Made by a program: the position numbers and the translations under genes
Shown here: positions 1 to 10,359 of the stretch, one piece after another
Numbering within the stretch: the stretch's first letter is position 1
How the letters are laid out: each line of letters starts with the position of its first letter
Notes under the pieces: generated by a model
The model's database searches: none
What the model saw: the letters and a program-made list of their open reading frames with translations, nothing else
What the model was told of the DNA's origin: nothing
From: Dermanyssus gallinae
Taxonomy: Eukaryota; Arthropoda; Arachnida; Mesostigmata; Dermanyssidae
Assembly: GCA_003439945.1 (NCBI GenBank)
Contig: QVRM01006788.1
Coordinates: 1 to 64,000, forward strand
Direction of reading: 5' to 3'
Length of the DNA: 64,000 nucleotides

Positions 1-1733
1 GTTCCGCCCAGAGCTGTGTGCTCTGGAGTTCCTCGAGTCCATTGCCGCAGTGGACGCACGTGGGGCTGGGGCCTTCCCAATCCTGAATAGGTACGACTGA
101 AGGTCGCCGTGCCCCGTCAAAATCTGGGTGGTGTGGAAGGTGAGCTCCCCACCGGGCCGGTACAGCCAGTCATTGATGTTAGGGACCAGCTTGCGGAGAC
201 TGGCACCTGGGTCCCCCTCGCCAGGCTCCCACCACTTCCCCTGCCATAGCAATGTGTGTTGCCATGCCTCTTCCTTCTTAAGGCTCTGGTCGCCCCACAG
301 GCGGCGGCGCTCTTCTGCCTTCAGGTCCCATGGGATAGTGCCCGCGAGCACGAGCGCCGCCGCTGTGCTAACCGTGCGGTACGCCATGGTGACCCTAAGG
401 CTCCGACCCGTTAAGCCCACCATAAGCGGGTTCTATTTGCCTTAGTCTTCAGAGCGGTTGGTAGGCCAGGCCGAAGCCCCGTATAAGGCGACTGGACTCG
501 GCCACGGACATAATAATCCTTCTTCTTGTTCGTTTAGGGCCGTATGTGTTTGGCGCATGAGGCGCGCGAAACTATTGGCGATCTTCAATGCCCTTTCTGA
601 CGCCCGCCGTAGGTGTTTAGTACCCCGGAGGCCCCGGTCCAGAAGACCCCCGAGGTACTTTGTAGTATTGACTACAGCAATCTCCCTGGTCCTCCAGGAC
701 AAAGGTGCGGCGGGGGCAACCCCTCCGACCCACCAGGAGAATAGCTTCGCTTTTAGCGGGGGCCAGGGTAAGCTCCGTATTTGCATCCAGTGCGCAATGT
801 CGAAGAGGGCTTCATTCGCACGCGCCCTCAAGCTGGCCCTTGTCCGGGCCTGGACGGTGATGACCAGGTCGTCAGCGTAGGCGAGGAGTTCGACTCCGGG
901 TGGGAGATCCCCCAGCCGCAGCACGTCATCGTACGTGATGTTCCATAGCAGGGGGCCTAGTATTGAGCCCTGCGGCACCCCTGCGGTCATGTTAAAAGTT
1001 TGGTCGTGTGAGTGGATATTCCCTGTCGTGTAGGTAGCTCGATAAAAATTCCGTCTTAAGTACAGGGCACCCTTTTCCTGTGGAGAGTATCGAGGATGAC
1101 TCTCCAAGGGAGGCTATTAAAAAGCGTTCTTCACGTCCAGTAGTATTGCTAAAAATAGATCTCGGCGTCCGGGCGGGGAGTCGCGAAGTGCGTTCGGCCT
1201 TTAGTTGGATTTTCTTTATGCGCTGCAATGGTGGAGCGACCTTTACGAAACCCATATTGGGCCTCGGAAAGGAGGCCGTTCTCCTCCGCGAACTCTCGTC
1301 GTGCCTCTACCATGGACTCGAAGGCCTTGGCCAGGGAGCCGAGAAGGCATATGGGCCGTACGAGCCGGGGCCCTTAGGTATTAGCACGAGGGTCCGCGGC
1401 CTTCCATGCGGTAGTGAACAAGCCCGGTCCGAAGCATCTCCGTCGCCGCGGCGGCCACTTGCCTCTGGGGTGTTCCTTCAGCAGGAGCTTAAAACCGCGA
1501 GGACGGGGATTCCGTCTGGATCCGGTGCCTTTCCCGGCTTGAGGCGTTCCCCCCGCTGCGAGAACTTCGTGCGGGGCTACCTCTGATATGCTGTCCTCAG
1601 ACTCCCCTGTGTCATCTAAGTACGGGGTTCGGTCAAAGGGCGGGTGCCGCGGGAAGAGTGCCACAACTATTTCCCGGGTTTCCTCCGACGTAAGCTCCAC
1701 TCTTTGTTTAAAGGAGGGAAAACCCCGCACCAT
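1..1733 (-). pseudogene. ORF2 C-terminal half: reverse transcriptase and C-terminal domain of the R1-like LINE
   Basis: RT blocks can be followed through several frames. Around 1380-1200 the minus strand reads LGSLAKAFESMVEARR and then QYGFRKGRSTI. Near 1160-1120 it reads AILLDVKNAF (motif A Asp). From 1107 it carries TAGVPQGSILGPLLW (motif B, about 987-943) and LLAYADDLVI (motif C, 879-868). Downstream, the 442-1 strand reads a C-terminal segment with LTFHTTQILTGHGDLQSYL. After one further frameshift comes CVHCGNG, the start of a CCHC-like C-terminal finger. The window edge cuts this finger. At least four frame breaks and in-frame stops (for example just after VKNAF) mark it as a pseudogene. 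Confidence 0.88.
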
Positions 1734-2802
1734 CTTATACGGGCGGCCACATGGGTCGTCCTCCAGCTCTTCGAGAAAGGCTCTCCAGAGCGTTCCTTGC
1801 TCCTGGAGAGTTTCCTACGCAGGCAGGCTCGCAGCCTTTTATATTCCGCGCCGTGTTGCAGGGCAGCTTGCCCCTCAGGCGCGGCTCGCCGAGCGCGGGT
1901 GAGGAGACGCCGTGCCCGGATGCACCTTTTCCTGAGGCCTCCTATTTTGCTCGTCCACCAGTTCTTCGGGGTCCTTCGATGCAACCGGTGTGCTCCGCGG
2001 CCCGTGACGACTCTGCAGACGGCCTTGAGGAGGTTTTGAAGGCCCGCGGGTGTTGTTGGCATCCCGTCCTGGTTGATAAGGGTTCTAAGGGACTCCCGGA
2101 TCTTGTTGACCCCCTGGCGCCTGGTTGTAGGACGAAGCGTTGTGGGCGGTCCCTCGCGGGAGATAGTCACGTAAAACTCAAGTATATGATGGTCACTTAG
2201 AGATTCCTCGTCTAGTAAAACCTTCCAGTCTAAAATCTTATGTGCTTCCGTTCTTCTTGTTATTGTAAGATCGATGTACGAGGTGTGCCCAGCTCTGTGG
2301 AAGGTGGGCGTACCCGTGTTAAGAACAACTAGGTCCTCCGCCGCCAGCCACTCGAGGACGGCGTGTCCTCTTCGGTTGGTGGCCGCAGAGCCCCATGTAG
2401 TGGAAACTGCGTTAAAATCTCCGGTTAAGACTAGAAGTGGCACGTCGTTTCGGTTAAAAGACTCTGTCAAATTGTCTAAGAACCTATGAAGTCTTCGAGA
2501 GTGGAGTTGGGACTGCAGTAGCAGGAATAAAACCGCCCAACGCCCGTTAGATCCACCCAAGTAAAACCCTACCCGCTGCCGTGTCCGGAAACCCGGAGGC
2601 GACAGCGGTTGCCTAGTAAAATGCTTGTCAAATTGTTTGCTTCTGTAAAAAGGTCCGGGGTCCCGTTTTTCGCCCACCGGACGTTCGGCTCACTGAGAAG
2701 TAGCAGATCGGTCCCAGACCTGCTACTAATTTGCTGGAGCATGTTGTGGGCATCCATGCTCCGGTTGCAGTTCAGCTGTAATGCTTTAAGAGTAGTTGTC
2801 AT
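1667..2802 (-). pseudogene. ORF2 N-terminal half: apurinic/apyrimidinic-type endonuclease of the R1-like LINE
   Basis: This is the exonuclease-endonuclease-phosphatase fold domain that nicks target DNA for target-primed reverse transcription. Starting at Met 2802 it shows LQLNCNRS (Asn of block I) and LLLLSEPNV (catalytic Glu, near 2690). After a frameshift near 2575 come VLTGDFNAV (2430-2405) and SYIDLTITRR, then SDHHILEF (2197-2174), which carries the catalytic Asp-His pair. The key catalytic positions are therefore still legible. The frame then continues as a basic linker rich in Arg and Lys towards the polymerase, with further breaks near 1730. The copy is inactive because of its frameshifts, not because of active-site loss. 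Confidence 0.88.
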
Positions 2803-2852
2803 ATACGTTGTTTAAGATTCGCCCGTGTTTGACTGCTTTGTGGATCGGGAGT

Positions 2853-4489
2853 CTATGGGAGAAGATGGTTGCCCCCCTTTCGACTCCTTTGCGCTACCAG
2901 GGTGAACCCGTCCTGGTCCTGAGCGCCTCTGGGGTGGTCTCCCGCTGTGGGGAGCACCGTGCTTTGGTCGGGCGCAGACCCTGTTGAGGGGGGCGGCAGC
3001 CTGCCTCGGTTGCCAGACTGGTTGCCGCCGCGGCGAAGCTCTGCAAGTTGGGCTCTGTACGTAGGGCAAGCAGCGGCGTTGGCCGCGTGCCCTTTCTCGC
3101 CGCAGTTGTAGCATTTGGGGTTTTGAGTGCATTCCCTCGACAGGTGCCCCAGTACCCCGCATTTGTGGCAGCGCCTGGAGGTCGCCGCTTCAAATGTGCA
3201 CGAAGTGGTTGTGTGCCCTACTCGCTGGCACTTCTGGCACGTGGGGACGGTGATCCATTCCACAATATGGCAGGATAGACATCCCAGTTGGACCCGCTTC
3301 AGGTCCAGCGCTCGACGGGCATCGGGCGGCGCCACACGACCATCTTCCGGTAGCCCCTTTCGGGGGGGGTCCACCATTAGTGGCCCCTCCCCGGCCGCCT
3401 GTAGGGCACCGAGGAATGCGCTGGCCCCTCCTGGCGCTGCCTCCGTCACTACAAGTCTCACGTCCCCGCTTGTGCCCGTTTGACCGAGACCTTGTAGGAG
3501 CCGGTGTCCACCTTGGCCCTAAGATCCCTAATGGTCTCTGCGTAGGTCTTCCCTTCCTTCTTTTTAAGTAGAACGGTAGTCGTTGGCGTGGACGTGGGAC
3601 TTTTTGAAGCCTCGGCAACCCGTTTTTTCCGCTAGGGGGTAACTGCTAGGCGCAGCTCGTGAGTGCGGGCTAAGCACTCGAGGAGCTTGTCGACTCCCGT
3701 CCGCCCTCCCTCGCTGGTCATGTAGCAAGGGATCGCCGGTAGGTCTTCTGGGCCCATGAGGGCCTTCGCCTTTATTAGTACTTGCTCCAGGAGATTCTTG
3801 TGCTGGAGCAGCGTCGCGTCTTTGGGGAGCCGAAGTGCCACCAGCGCCCTGGTAGTCGGCTCCCCGTCGTCTCCCGACTCCGTTATTCGGCGGGACAGTA
3901 CCACGCCTGCCTTGCTTCCGGCTTTCCCGGCAATGCCCTGGAACTGGCAGGCCATGTTCCTCCAAGTGGCACTGTCGGATGCGTCCCCCTCCCTGTCCAC
4001 AAGCACCCGGAGGGGACTATCCCTTGTTATGCTGGCTCCGAGGGTTGTCACCCTCGTGTAGACAGCTAAAGGCCAGTCTTCTGAGAGGAGGCTTTTGAGA
4101 TCCTCTTCCGTGTCGCAGCCCTCGATCATTTTATTGATCTTTTCGGCCTGCCTTTCCAGGGCAAAGCCTTCTGGGGTGCATTAGCATCCTGAGCCCGTTG
4201 TATTGCTTTCCGTTTGTGTGCCTGCGTCCGCTCCTTCTGGCCTGTTAAGTGCCACTTGAGCCCTCTTTACAGCCGCCCGGAGTTGCTCCGCCAGAATCTT
4301 CACGGCCGTATCTAGAGCTTTTCGTCCGCTGACATAGGCGCAGAGCTCTCTTGTCAGTTCCGCGACGTCGGAAAGGCCACCAGGGAGTGCCGTTGAGGGC
4401 CCGCCATCCTCCTCTTCGGCGATAGTTTGGGGGGCCACGCGCCCGGGCTTATCATGGTCCTTTGGGGGGCGAACGAAACATCGAAACAT
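2853..4489 (-). pseudogene. ORF1 (gag-like, three CCHC zinc knuckles) of the R1-like LINE
   Basis: This nucleic-acid-binding protein would package the LINE RNA. It is readable in four pieces: 4489-4181 (acidic N-terminus, Met at 4489), 4129-3632 (central part), about 3618-3480 (KTYAETIRDLRAKVDTGSYK, a segment of R1-type gag style) and 3461-2853. The last piece has three consecutive knuckles: CQKCQRVGHTTTSC, CHKCGVLGHLSREC and CYNCGEKGHAANAAAC. It also has an arginine- and glutamine-rich tail. Shifts between frames near 4150, 3625 and 3475 show decay. ORF2 begins about 50 bases downstream on the same strand, the usual two-ORF layout. Antisense ORFs here are shadows. Confidence 0.85.
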
Positions 4490-4565
4490 CGAAGTAAATA
4501 AATAAAAATAAATTGAAAAGAGGGATTAAATAAATAAATATAAATATAAAAAATTAAAAAAAAAA

Positions 4566-4640
4566 GTTTTCGCATGGATTTGAACTTCGTTCTACTTGAT
4601 CGAAGTCCGAGGCGTTGCCCCTGCACCGCCGGCTATTTAC
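4566..4640 (-). ncRNA. tRNA-like (SINE head or tRNA pseudogene) ending in a T tract
   Basis: Read on the minus strand, GGTGCAGGGGCAACGCC resembles a D-arm/A box, CGGACTTCGATC an anticodon arm, and AAGTTCAAATCC a B box. This is followed within about 10 bases by a run of T (4553-4563 on plus), which could serve as a Pol III terminator. The T stem and acceptor do not pair well, so this is a degenerate tRNA-derived sequence and not a working tRNA. It lies about 70 bases upstream of the 5' end of the R1-like LINE. Confidence 0.45.
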
Positions 4641-4644
4641 ACTC

Positions 4645-5407
4645 GGACAGTGTCTACTACCACCTCTAACCACTGCTTGTGGTGTGTGGCAAATATACAC
4701 ACTAGTATATACAATTCGAGCGCGTTAGATACACGAAAGCACCGCGGCTGCACGAACTATGTACACTTGCAGGGTATATATACAGAATTATATACACTGG
4801 CCTAACTGCGCTAGTCAGCTAATGCTACTACTTGTAAACAAGCGAGCCGGTAGCACCAATCGTTCTCAAACGTTCGAAATCGAACGCTCGATCTCGCTGC
4901 GTAAACTTTGCGTCACAAAACAGTTTCACGATGTATTTTGCAGGTTTTTGAATGTCACGCCGGATTCTTCACCGGGTTAACTTCCAGGTGCGATTGGTCA
5001 GCCCGCTAAGGGCCTCAGGTTCCCGCACCTTTCAGCTAATGAACACGGAGCAAAACACGACGTGGCCGCACGAATCGAATGCCATAAGCAGACAGACACA
5101 AAAGTATTGCCGACCCATTGTGTGGTGGCGCTTACAGCTCGATAATCAGTTAACTTATTTTCATAGCTCATCACTTCGTAACACCTACCAATACACTCAT
5201 CAGTTCGTTATGCGAGAGCTCGAACAAAAATATTTCTGAATTCCCGCAGAGAAACGCTCATTGGAGGGAGAGATCTTTAGCGGCCAGATAGTGCGCTTTA
5301 AGTATGCGGCGGCCGGCACAATAAAGAATGATGGGAAAATGTATAGATCATTCATTTTTGTTATAAATAAGAGGTGAAGCGATACTTGTCTCCCGAGAAA
5401 ATATGCG

Positions 5408-5408
<1 letters not shown>
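4645..5408. other. Intergenic stretch with no recognised feature
   Basis: No coding similarity, RNA gene or repeat boundary could be recognised. Short ORFs occur in several frames with no family motifs. Composition is mixed and there is no obvious internal tandem structure. Confidence 0.6.
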
Positions 5409-5480
<72 letters not shown>

Positions 5481-5498
5481 TATATATATATATTATAT

Positions 5499-5529
<31 letters not shown>

Positions 5530-5537
5530 TATATAAT
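5409..5537. repeat. (TA)n microsatellite, interrupted
   Basis: About 130 bases of TA dinucleotides with sporadic C/A interruptions. ORFs that read YIYIYI across it are artefacts. Confidence 0.97.
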
Positions 5538-5966
5538 ACCGTCAAAGCAAAAAGAACGCACCTAGCTTGAAGCGACGAGCTTGGTGACGGCTTGCAGGCT
5601 TCGCGTCGCAGTGGCTATGCAAGAGAGCAGGATAATTTTAGCATATCAAAGGCGTCGAAAAGTCCGCTTTGGATCTGCTTTTACGAAACAGCGGTTAACA
5701 GAGATTGGAGAGAAGGAGATATGCATCGCGAGGGCGGTAACGTTTGTCTGTTGCTTCCTATATATATGCTAAGTAGAGCTGACACACCTCACATACTGAG
5801 ATGTGTCTATAGATGTGGGCGCGTCGGTGTGTTTGAGTGTGCTAGATCTACTGAAGCGTGCGGATAGATAGATGAATGTATATGCATCATGTGTATAGTG
5901 CAAAGGTTTGTCAGCCAAACTCATTAACTATAAGCCGCGTTTGAAGTGGTTGGGGAAACCCTACTG
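5538..5966. other. Intergenic stretch with no recognised feature
   Basis: Mixed-composition sequence between the microsatellite and the foldback structure. Overlapping short ORFs lack motifs. I see no gene. Confidence 0.6.
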
Positions 5967-6134
5967 CTTACGTTAGGCTCGACTGCTCAAGATCACGATG
6001 TCATCATACTTGTATACGATGTATGAACCAAACGTTAGGTATAGCAAGTATTGAATTAACGAAATATAACACAAGGCGAGATAATATTTAACAATTCCGT
6101 CGGTTTAAAAAATGTGCATTTTAGGCTTTACAAC

Positions 6135-6179
<45 letters not shown>

Positions 6180-6267
6180 CGTTAATTCAATACTTGCTAA
6201 CGTTTGGTTCATACTTCGTATACAAGTATGAGGACATCGTGAGCTTGAGCAGTCGAGCCTAACGTAA
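5967..6267. mobile_element. Foldback / MITE-like inverted repeat around a (TA)n core
   Basis: The left arm (about 5967-6066, beginning CTTACGTTAGGCTCGACTGC and ending AATTAACGAAAT) reappears as its reverse complement at about 6175-6267, with small indels. Examples are GTTAATTCAATACTTGCTAA at 6181 and CAGTCGAGCCTAACGTAAG at 6250. The arms are about 90-100 bases and roughly 90% alike. They are separated by about 110 bases that include a (TA)n run (6138-6177). This is the form of a foldback or MITE-type non-autonomous element. No target duplication was identified. It could alternatively be an inverted duplication caused by replication slippage at the TA tract. Confidence 0.7.
6138..6177. repeat. 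(TA)n microsatellite inside the foldback loop
   Basis: About 40 bases of uninterrupted TA between the two inverted arms. Confidence 0.97.
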
Positions 6268-6313
6268 GATATACGTATATATGTAAGATATACGTGTGTA
6301 ACGTAAGATATAC

Positions 6314-6365
<52 letters not shown>
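6261..6365. repeat. CGTAAGATATACGT short tandem copies grading into (TA)n
   Basis: GTAAGATATACG occurs three times (near 6263, 6282 and 6303), followed by about 48 bases of TA. The first copy overlaps the end of the foldback right arm. Confidence 0.85.
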
Positions 6366-6366
<1 letters not shown>

Positions 6367-6369
6367 CAA

Positions 6370-6999
6370 GCAAATGCTTCAGAACGCTTCACAGAAGCCC
6401 AAAAGGGCACGTCATTAGGAAATGGAAAAAAAATACGGAGGAAGCGTACACATTGGGCTGTATGATAAAATATCTACCAGAATGTGTTGCCAATTTGCAA
6501 GCTCTGAGCTTGCAATTACGCATCAATCACGCCAGCTCTCGTTAAGCGTGGTTAACGAGAATTAGCCGATAGGGCTAAATTGTGAGACCAAAAATCCCAC
6601 ACGAGCATAATGACGGAAAGGTGGGTGATATCGGTGGTGCTATGCGAAGTGTTGACCAAAGACTTGGAGCTGACTTCCTGCCTGACGCCTTAATTCCCGG
6701 CGGCAACTTCCCGGACGACTTGGGTATATTGATAACCCCAAAGGGAACACCGTATTGTTGAGCGGTTGAACTCATTGCTCTAGCAGATTTCTGACTTAAG
6801 AACAATAAAAAAAAAGACCAAAATAAAGAAAGCATCGGATGTACGCACAGAACAGCTCGGACGAATGCACAAGTTGTCTTAACGAAAAATGCCTCTACAC
6901 CGATATTTCCCAAATACCTGAACACCAACGTCTCCCTCGACCAATTTTAATGGAAACTTAAGTTTAGGTCGAGAGGGCGACTAAAGAAGACATCCGGTT
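6370..6999. other. Unassigned sequence; possibly further decayed mobile-element DNA
   Basis: No motif could be fixed. A 117-codon antisense ORF (6928-6575) and plus-strand fragments show no family signature. It directly precedes the decayed gag-like stretch and may belong to the same element. Confidence 0.4.
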
Positions 7000-7800
7000 T
7001 AGAGTGCAAGGGGAAAAGAGTGGCCGGGGGTTACGAAAAGTCTTAGCAAGTTTGTATGCGGAAACCTGGTACTGGTGCATACGGAGAAAGTAGAAACGCT
7101 ACGGCATCGAGCCGAGGAACTTCAAAGAGGAACTAAAGAAACCCCATAAATGCCAGGTTCAAGGCGAGGGCGAAGTGACAGCAGACATCCCACGCAAAGG
7201 ACTAGAGGAATCTAAGCGCGGGAGGAAGGGGGGTCAACGTGCCGGGATCGAATGAATCGATCCCCCGTAAAATACGAGATGCCAGAGCATAGGTCACACG
7301 GCAAAGGGTTATGCCGAATACTTGCCCCGAGATCACAGATGCAATTGCTGCAGAACCACCGGAAGGGAAATGCACTGCTGATATGGAGCAGTTCTGCGTG
7401 TGCTCTGCAGTAGGCCCAACGAATCCTATAGAATGTCCTGCCTACACAAAAGAGAAAATACCTACCCTTTAAAAAGGAGGGGTTGAAAGAAAGAAAGAAA
7501 AAAGGGGTTGAAAGAAAAGCGGCACAGGCTGAGATAGTCGACTCGCAGGATGAGGAAAGAGACGCTCAGGAAGGAGGTAGTTGGGGTTGTACCAAATTGA
7601 AGCACCTTTAACAAAAAATCCTTATAAAAGCATGTGAGAAGACAAATGCATCTGTTCCCTCTGATGGGAAAATGCTGCGCCCAATTGGTGCTGCCCCGAG
7701 TTGACTATGTTGAGAGAGTGGCTCAGGAGGAGTGGCGGGAAAAGCAGATGACCGTTAGTTTAAATACAAGCCTAAGCGCTCGAACCTAAAACGTTAGTGC
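7000..7800 (+). pseudogene. Possible decayed LINE ORF1 (gag-like) with zinc-knuckle relics
   Basis: Plus-strand fragments in shifting frames include a cysteine-rich stretch near 7330-7475. One frame reads CNCCRTTG; another reads FCVCSAVGPTNPIECPAY followed by TKEK, which resembles the last CCHC knuckle and the following CPAY.KEK segment of arthropod LINE ORF1 proteins, with the His replaced. Upstream is a charged, Arg/Lys/Glu-rich region. Many stops and frame changes mean it is non-functional. The match is only a resemblance, and no reverse transcriptase follows in the next kilobase. Confidence 0.3.
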
Positions 7801-8600
7801 TGAACTCAATTGATTACACAGATCGTTCGGGCCAAAGTGAAGCGCTACAATAGACAAACTGGGCAGGAGGGCACCAACAAGGCATCCACTAGATTTGACA
7901 GAACCCATTGTGGGTCAAACCTGGATTATATATATCCGGTTGAAATTTGAAGTGGAGAGAAGCAGGCTGTTGTTCACCCCATCCAATTAACGCGGTAGAG
8001 TGCATGTGAGAACATCGTAGCGTCCCCGTTGCAAAAAATTGGCGAATGGAAAGTAACGAGGTGTTATAAATTTTTTGACTGCCAAGGGCGCTCAAGCGGC
8101 CAATAGTACTCACCGGGTGGTGACCGTATACGGGGGAGACTTCTTTGGCCGGGAGCCTTTACGAAAACGATCTCGAAGAACGAAGAAACATAATAATAAG
8201 AAACAATAACCGCCGAACTCGTCGGCGAGGTGGACGACTTGATGAGAAATGATCAAAGTGTAAAATGCGCATGCAGCGATAGTAGGCGCCAGCATTGATA
8301 CAGTGGGGACAACAGGTTGGGTTACCGTAAGGTGTGCGCATAGTAGGTTCCAAAGAAGATCAGCGTACCGCTAAAGAAATTTCGTACGCGGCTAGCACTG
8401 CAATATCTGTTCCGGTGTCATAAACCCCCTGCGTTTTTGAGAACATCGTCGCCGATGACAAGAGTTGATGTCCTAGGTCCCGAACATGTCGTTTTAAAAC
8501 TTCCGTCAGTTTGAACCGTTAAAAACCATCTCAAAGGGAGGCGCTTCAACCCGGATGACGAAATGAGGGACACAGTAAACGACTGGCTCCTATCACACAC
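7801..8600. other. No recognised gene
   Basis: Short ORFs only, none with a motif. No RNA gene or repeat was seen. Confidence 0.55.

Positions 8601-8646
<46 letters not shown>
8601..8646. repeat. (TA)n microsatellite
   Basis: About 45 bases of TA with one interruption, followed by ATTCATTCATTTATTT. Confidence 0.95.
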
Positions 8647-8649
<3 letters not shown>

Positions 8650-8754
8650 TTAATTCATTCATTTATTTCCACACCATGTTGGCTAGAACAATACCTAATC
8701 TATACCTACATACAAACAAACACGTTGGCAACAAATAAGCCGTAACACACATAT

Positions 8755-9190
8755 TTACAGCGGTAAGTTACCAGAAGTATTCACCAATCGTGATAACGAG
8801 ATAAAATATATACAGTGACTGGCGTGATACTTTGAACATGGATTGCCACAATTTTTACAAACACAAGATTCATTCGGCTCATGGAATCCCACTGTTCGAC
8901 ACACGACGTGGTGATACATACCCGTGCACTGCAAATCGCATAACAATATGGCGGTTAGTCCTACCTACATCTTTCCATGAATCTGATGTCATTGCCCCAA
9001 CTGTGTAAAACTCTGGATCAATTTCTGTTATTTTAACTTCGTATTTACTGATAAAACGATCGTATTTCGGTGTCGCAGGAAGATTCAGTCGCCTCTTCAG
9101 GTCCTCTACGAACAGCGGGGTATCCGCCAGCAAGTACACGAGTCTATTCCGAGCTGAGCTGTGCACGCCAAGCACTCGCTTCAGAAACGC
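8755..9190 (-). pseudogene. Probable LINE ORF2 C-terminal fragment with Cys/His cluster
   Basis: The minus strand reads RVLGVHSSARNRLVYLLAD from about 9185, then a helical charged stretch (DLKRRLNLP, PKYDRFISKYEVKITEID). One frameshift near 8920 then leads to a cysteine-rich end reading HHVVCRTVGFHEPNESCVC and then CGNPCSKYHASHC. A phrase of the type RxLGV(H/S)... after the polymerase, followed by a terminal zinc-like cluster, is common in LINE ORF2 C-termini. I therefore infer a LINE tail, but the polymerase itself is absent upstream (beyond 9190). It could instead be a fragment of a host gene family amplified in the genome. Confidence 0.4.
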
Positions 9191-9467
9191 GGAAATAACT
9201 CCATCAAAAGAAGTCAGGTTAGTCGGCGTTGAATATATATATACATATATATATGAGATTGAGTAATATACCTAGTACACATGTTCTAGGAAGGCAAATG
9301 TCGCTCCACTTGCATTCTAAATAAATTCCTTATATATGATTGATTGATTTATTGTTCGCTTGGCATGTATACCTAAATACACAACTCACCCTTTTATATC
9401 AGGGGCGCTTAGAGCGGCAGCATATATATTACCTACGCATCCATATAATCCATGTCTACTTCAATAC

Positions 9468-10234
9468 CTACTGAGTATTTGCTTTCCATTGTGACAACCT
9501 CTTCTTTGTAATATCGACCACGTCATTTCTAACATTGGGTCCTAGAGCTAGGGCCTCCGACAGCTCTATATCTCTGCTCCCCCCTGAGGCTATACATTCT
9601 TTAATAATATGTTCGATGGACTCATTCTTTAGCCCACATGCTCGACATGCTGTACTTTGCCCGTCCTTATATTTAGCTCTATGTATCCTTGTATCCAACA
9701 TGCCTGCCCTGGCATCTGCCAATAGCCCACTCGCTCTTGAATTATCGTATACCCATTCTACCCCGCCCCTTTCCCGCTTTTCCTTTCCATACATAATTGC
9801 CAAACTTAATTTGGAGCCCATCGCCAATTTTCATGTGTCTGTATATGACTTGTTTACCTTCAATTTCACCATTTTCTCTGATACACTCGCTCTTGCCCAT
9901 TGCTGACAATTGTACCCAATCTCCGTAGCTGCAAACTCTACTCTGCAATCCCACTTCGTTTTAATCCTAAGTGCCGTCTTTACCAGCTGCATCTGTTCAA
10001 CCCATCTTTTATTTGTAACATTTTCAATTCTACTACTAAATCTAAGCTTCTTTGTTCTTCCCTTTGTATAAATGTTGACATTTTCCCTTTCCCCTCAAGA
10101 AATTCCCTGGCGCAATTAAACCGGCAATCTAATGCAAATCCTATCACCTCTCTTTGTATCGTTTCTAACTTCTTTCTCAACCCTGCTATGTGGACCAGAG
10201 AGGCATTAGCAAAGGTCAATCCTGGCACATACAT
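9468..10234 (-). pseudogene. C-terminal domain of the second LINE, with CCHC-type finger
   Basis: Fragments 10234-9980 (FANASLVHIAGLRKKLETIQ and onwards) and 9954-9468 are the post-polymerase region. It contains DARAGMLDTRIHRAKYKDG and then CRACGLKNESIEHIIKEC, a C-X2-C-X8-H-X4-C finger typical of LINE C-termini. It ends at a stop at 9468. A frameshift near 9830-9970 splits it. 3' untranslated sequence of about 130 bases follows, up to the AATC tail. Confidence 0.8.
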
Positions 10235-10359
10235 GGCCTTCCATATATTCCTTGTTACTATATATTTATTAAACCCCCAAAGGCCCTTACACCTTACTGC
10301 ATTTCTTCCTCTTTCAGCCTTCTTCCTCCTCCTTATCTCTTCTTCCTCTAACTAATCAT

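Larger units (their letters stand above)
1..4500 (-). mobile_element. Decayed R1-clade-like LINE (non-LTR retrotransposon), 3' end beyond window edge
   Basis: On the minus strand the order is gag-like ORF1 (4489 to 2853), endonuclease (2802 to about 1950), reverse transcriptase (about 1733 to 442) and a C-terminal region running off position 1. Three CCHC knuckles in ORF1, an apurinic-type endonuclease N-terminal to the polymerase and the YADD box match the R1/TRAS branch of LINEs. The GC-rich element stops at about 4490-4500, where an AT-rich tract begins, so this is the probable 5' end. Each ORF is broken by several frameshifts, so the copy is dead. The clade is inferred from domain order and remembered motif style, not from a search. 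Confidence 0.85.

Noticed and set aside
458..880. Plus-strand ORFs at 128-445, 458-880, 1080-2200 and 2796-4069
   Set aside because: They are antisense shadows of the GC-rich R1-like LINE; all recognisable motifs are on the minus strand.
5374..5565. ORF reading YIYIYI across microsatellite
   Set aside because: Pure translation of (TA)n; no coding content.
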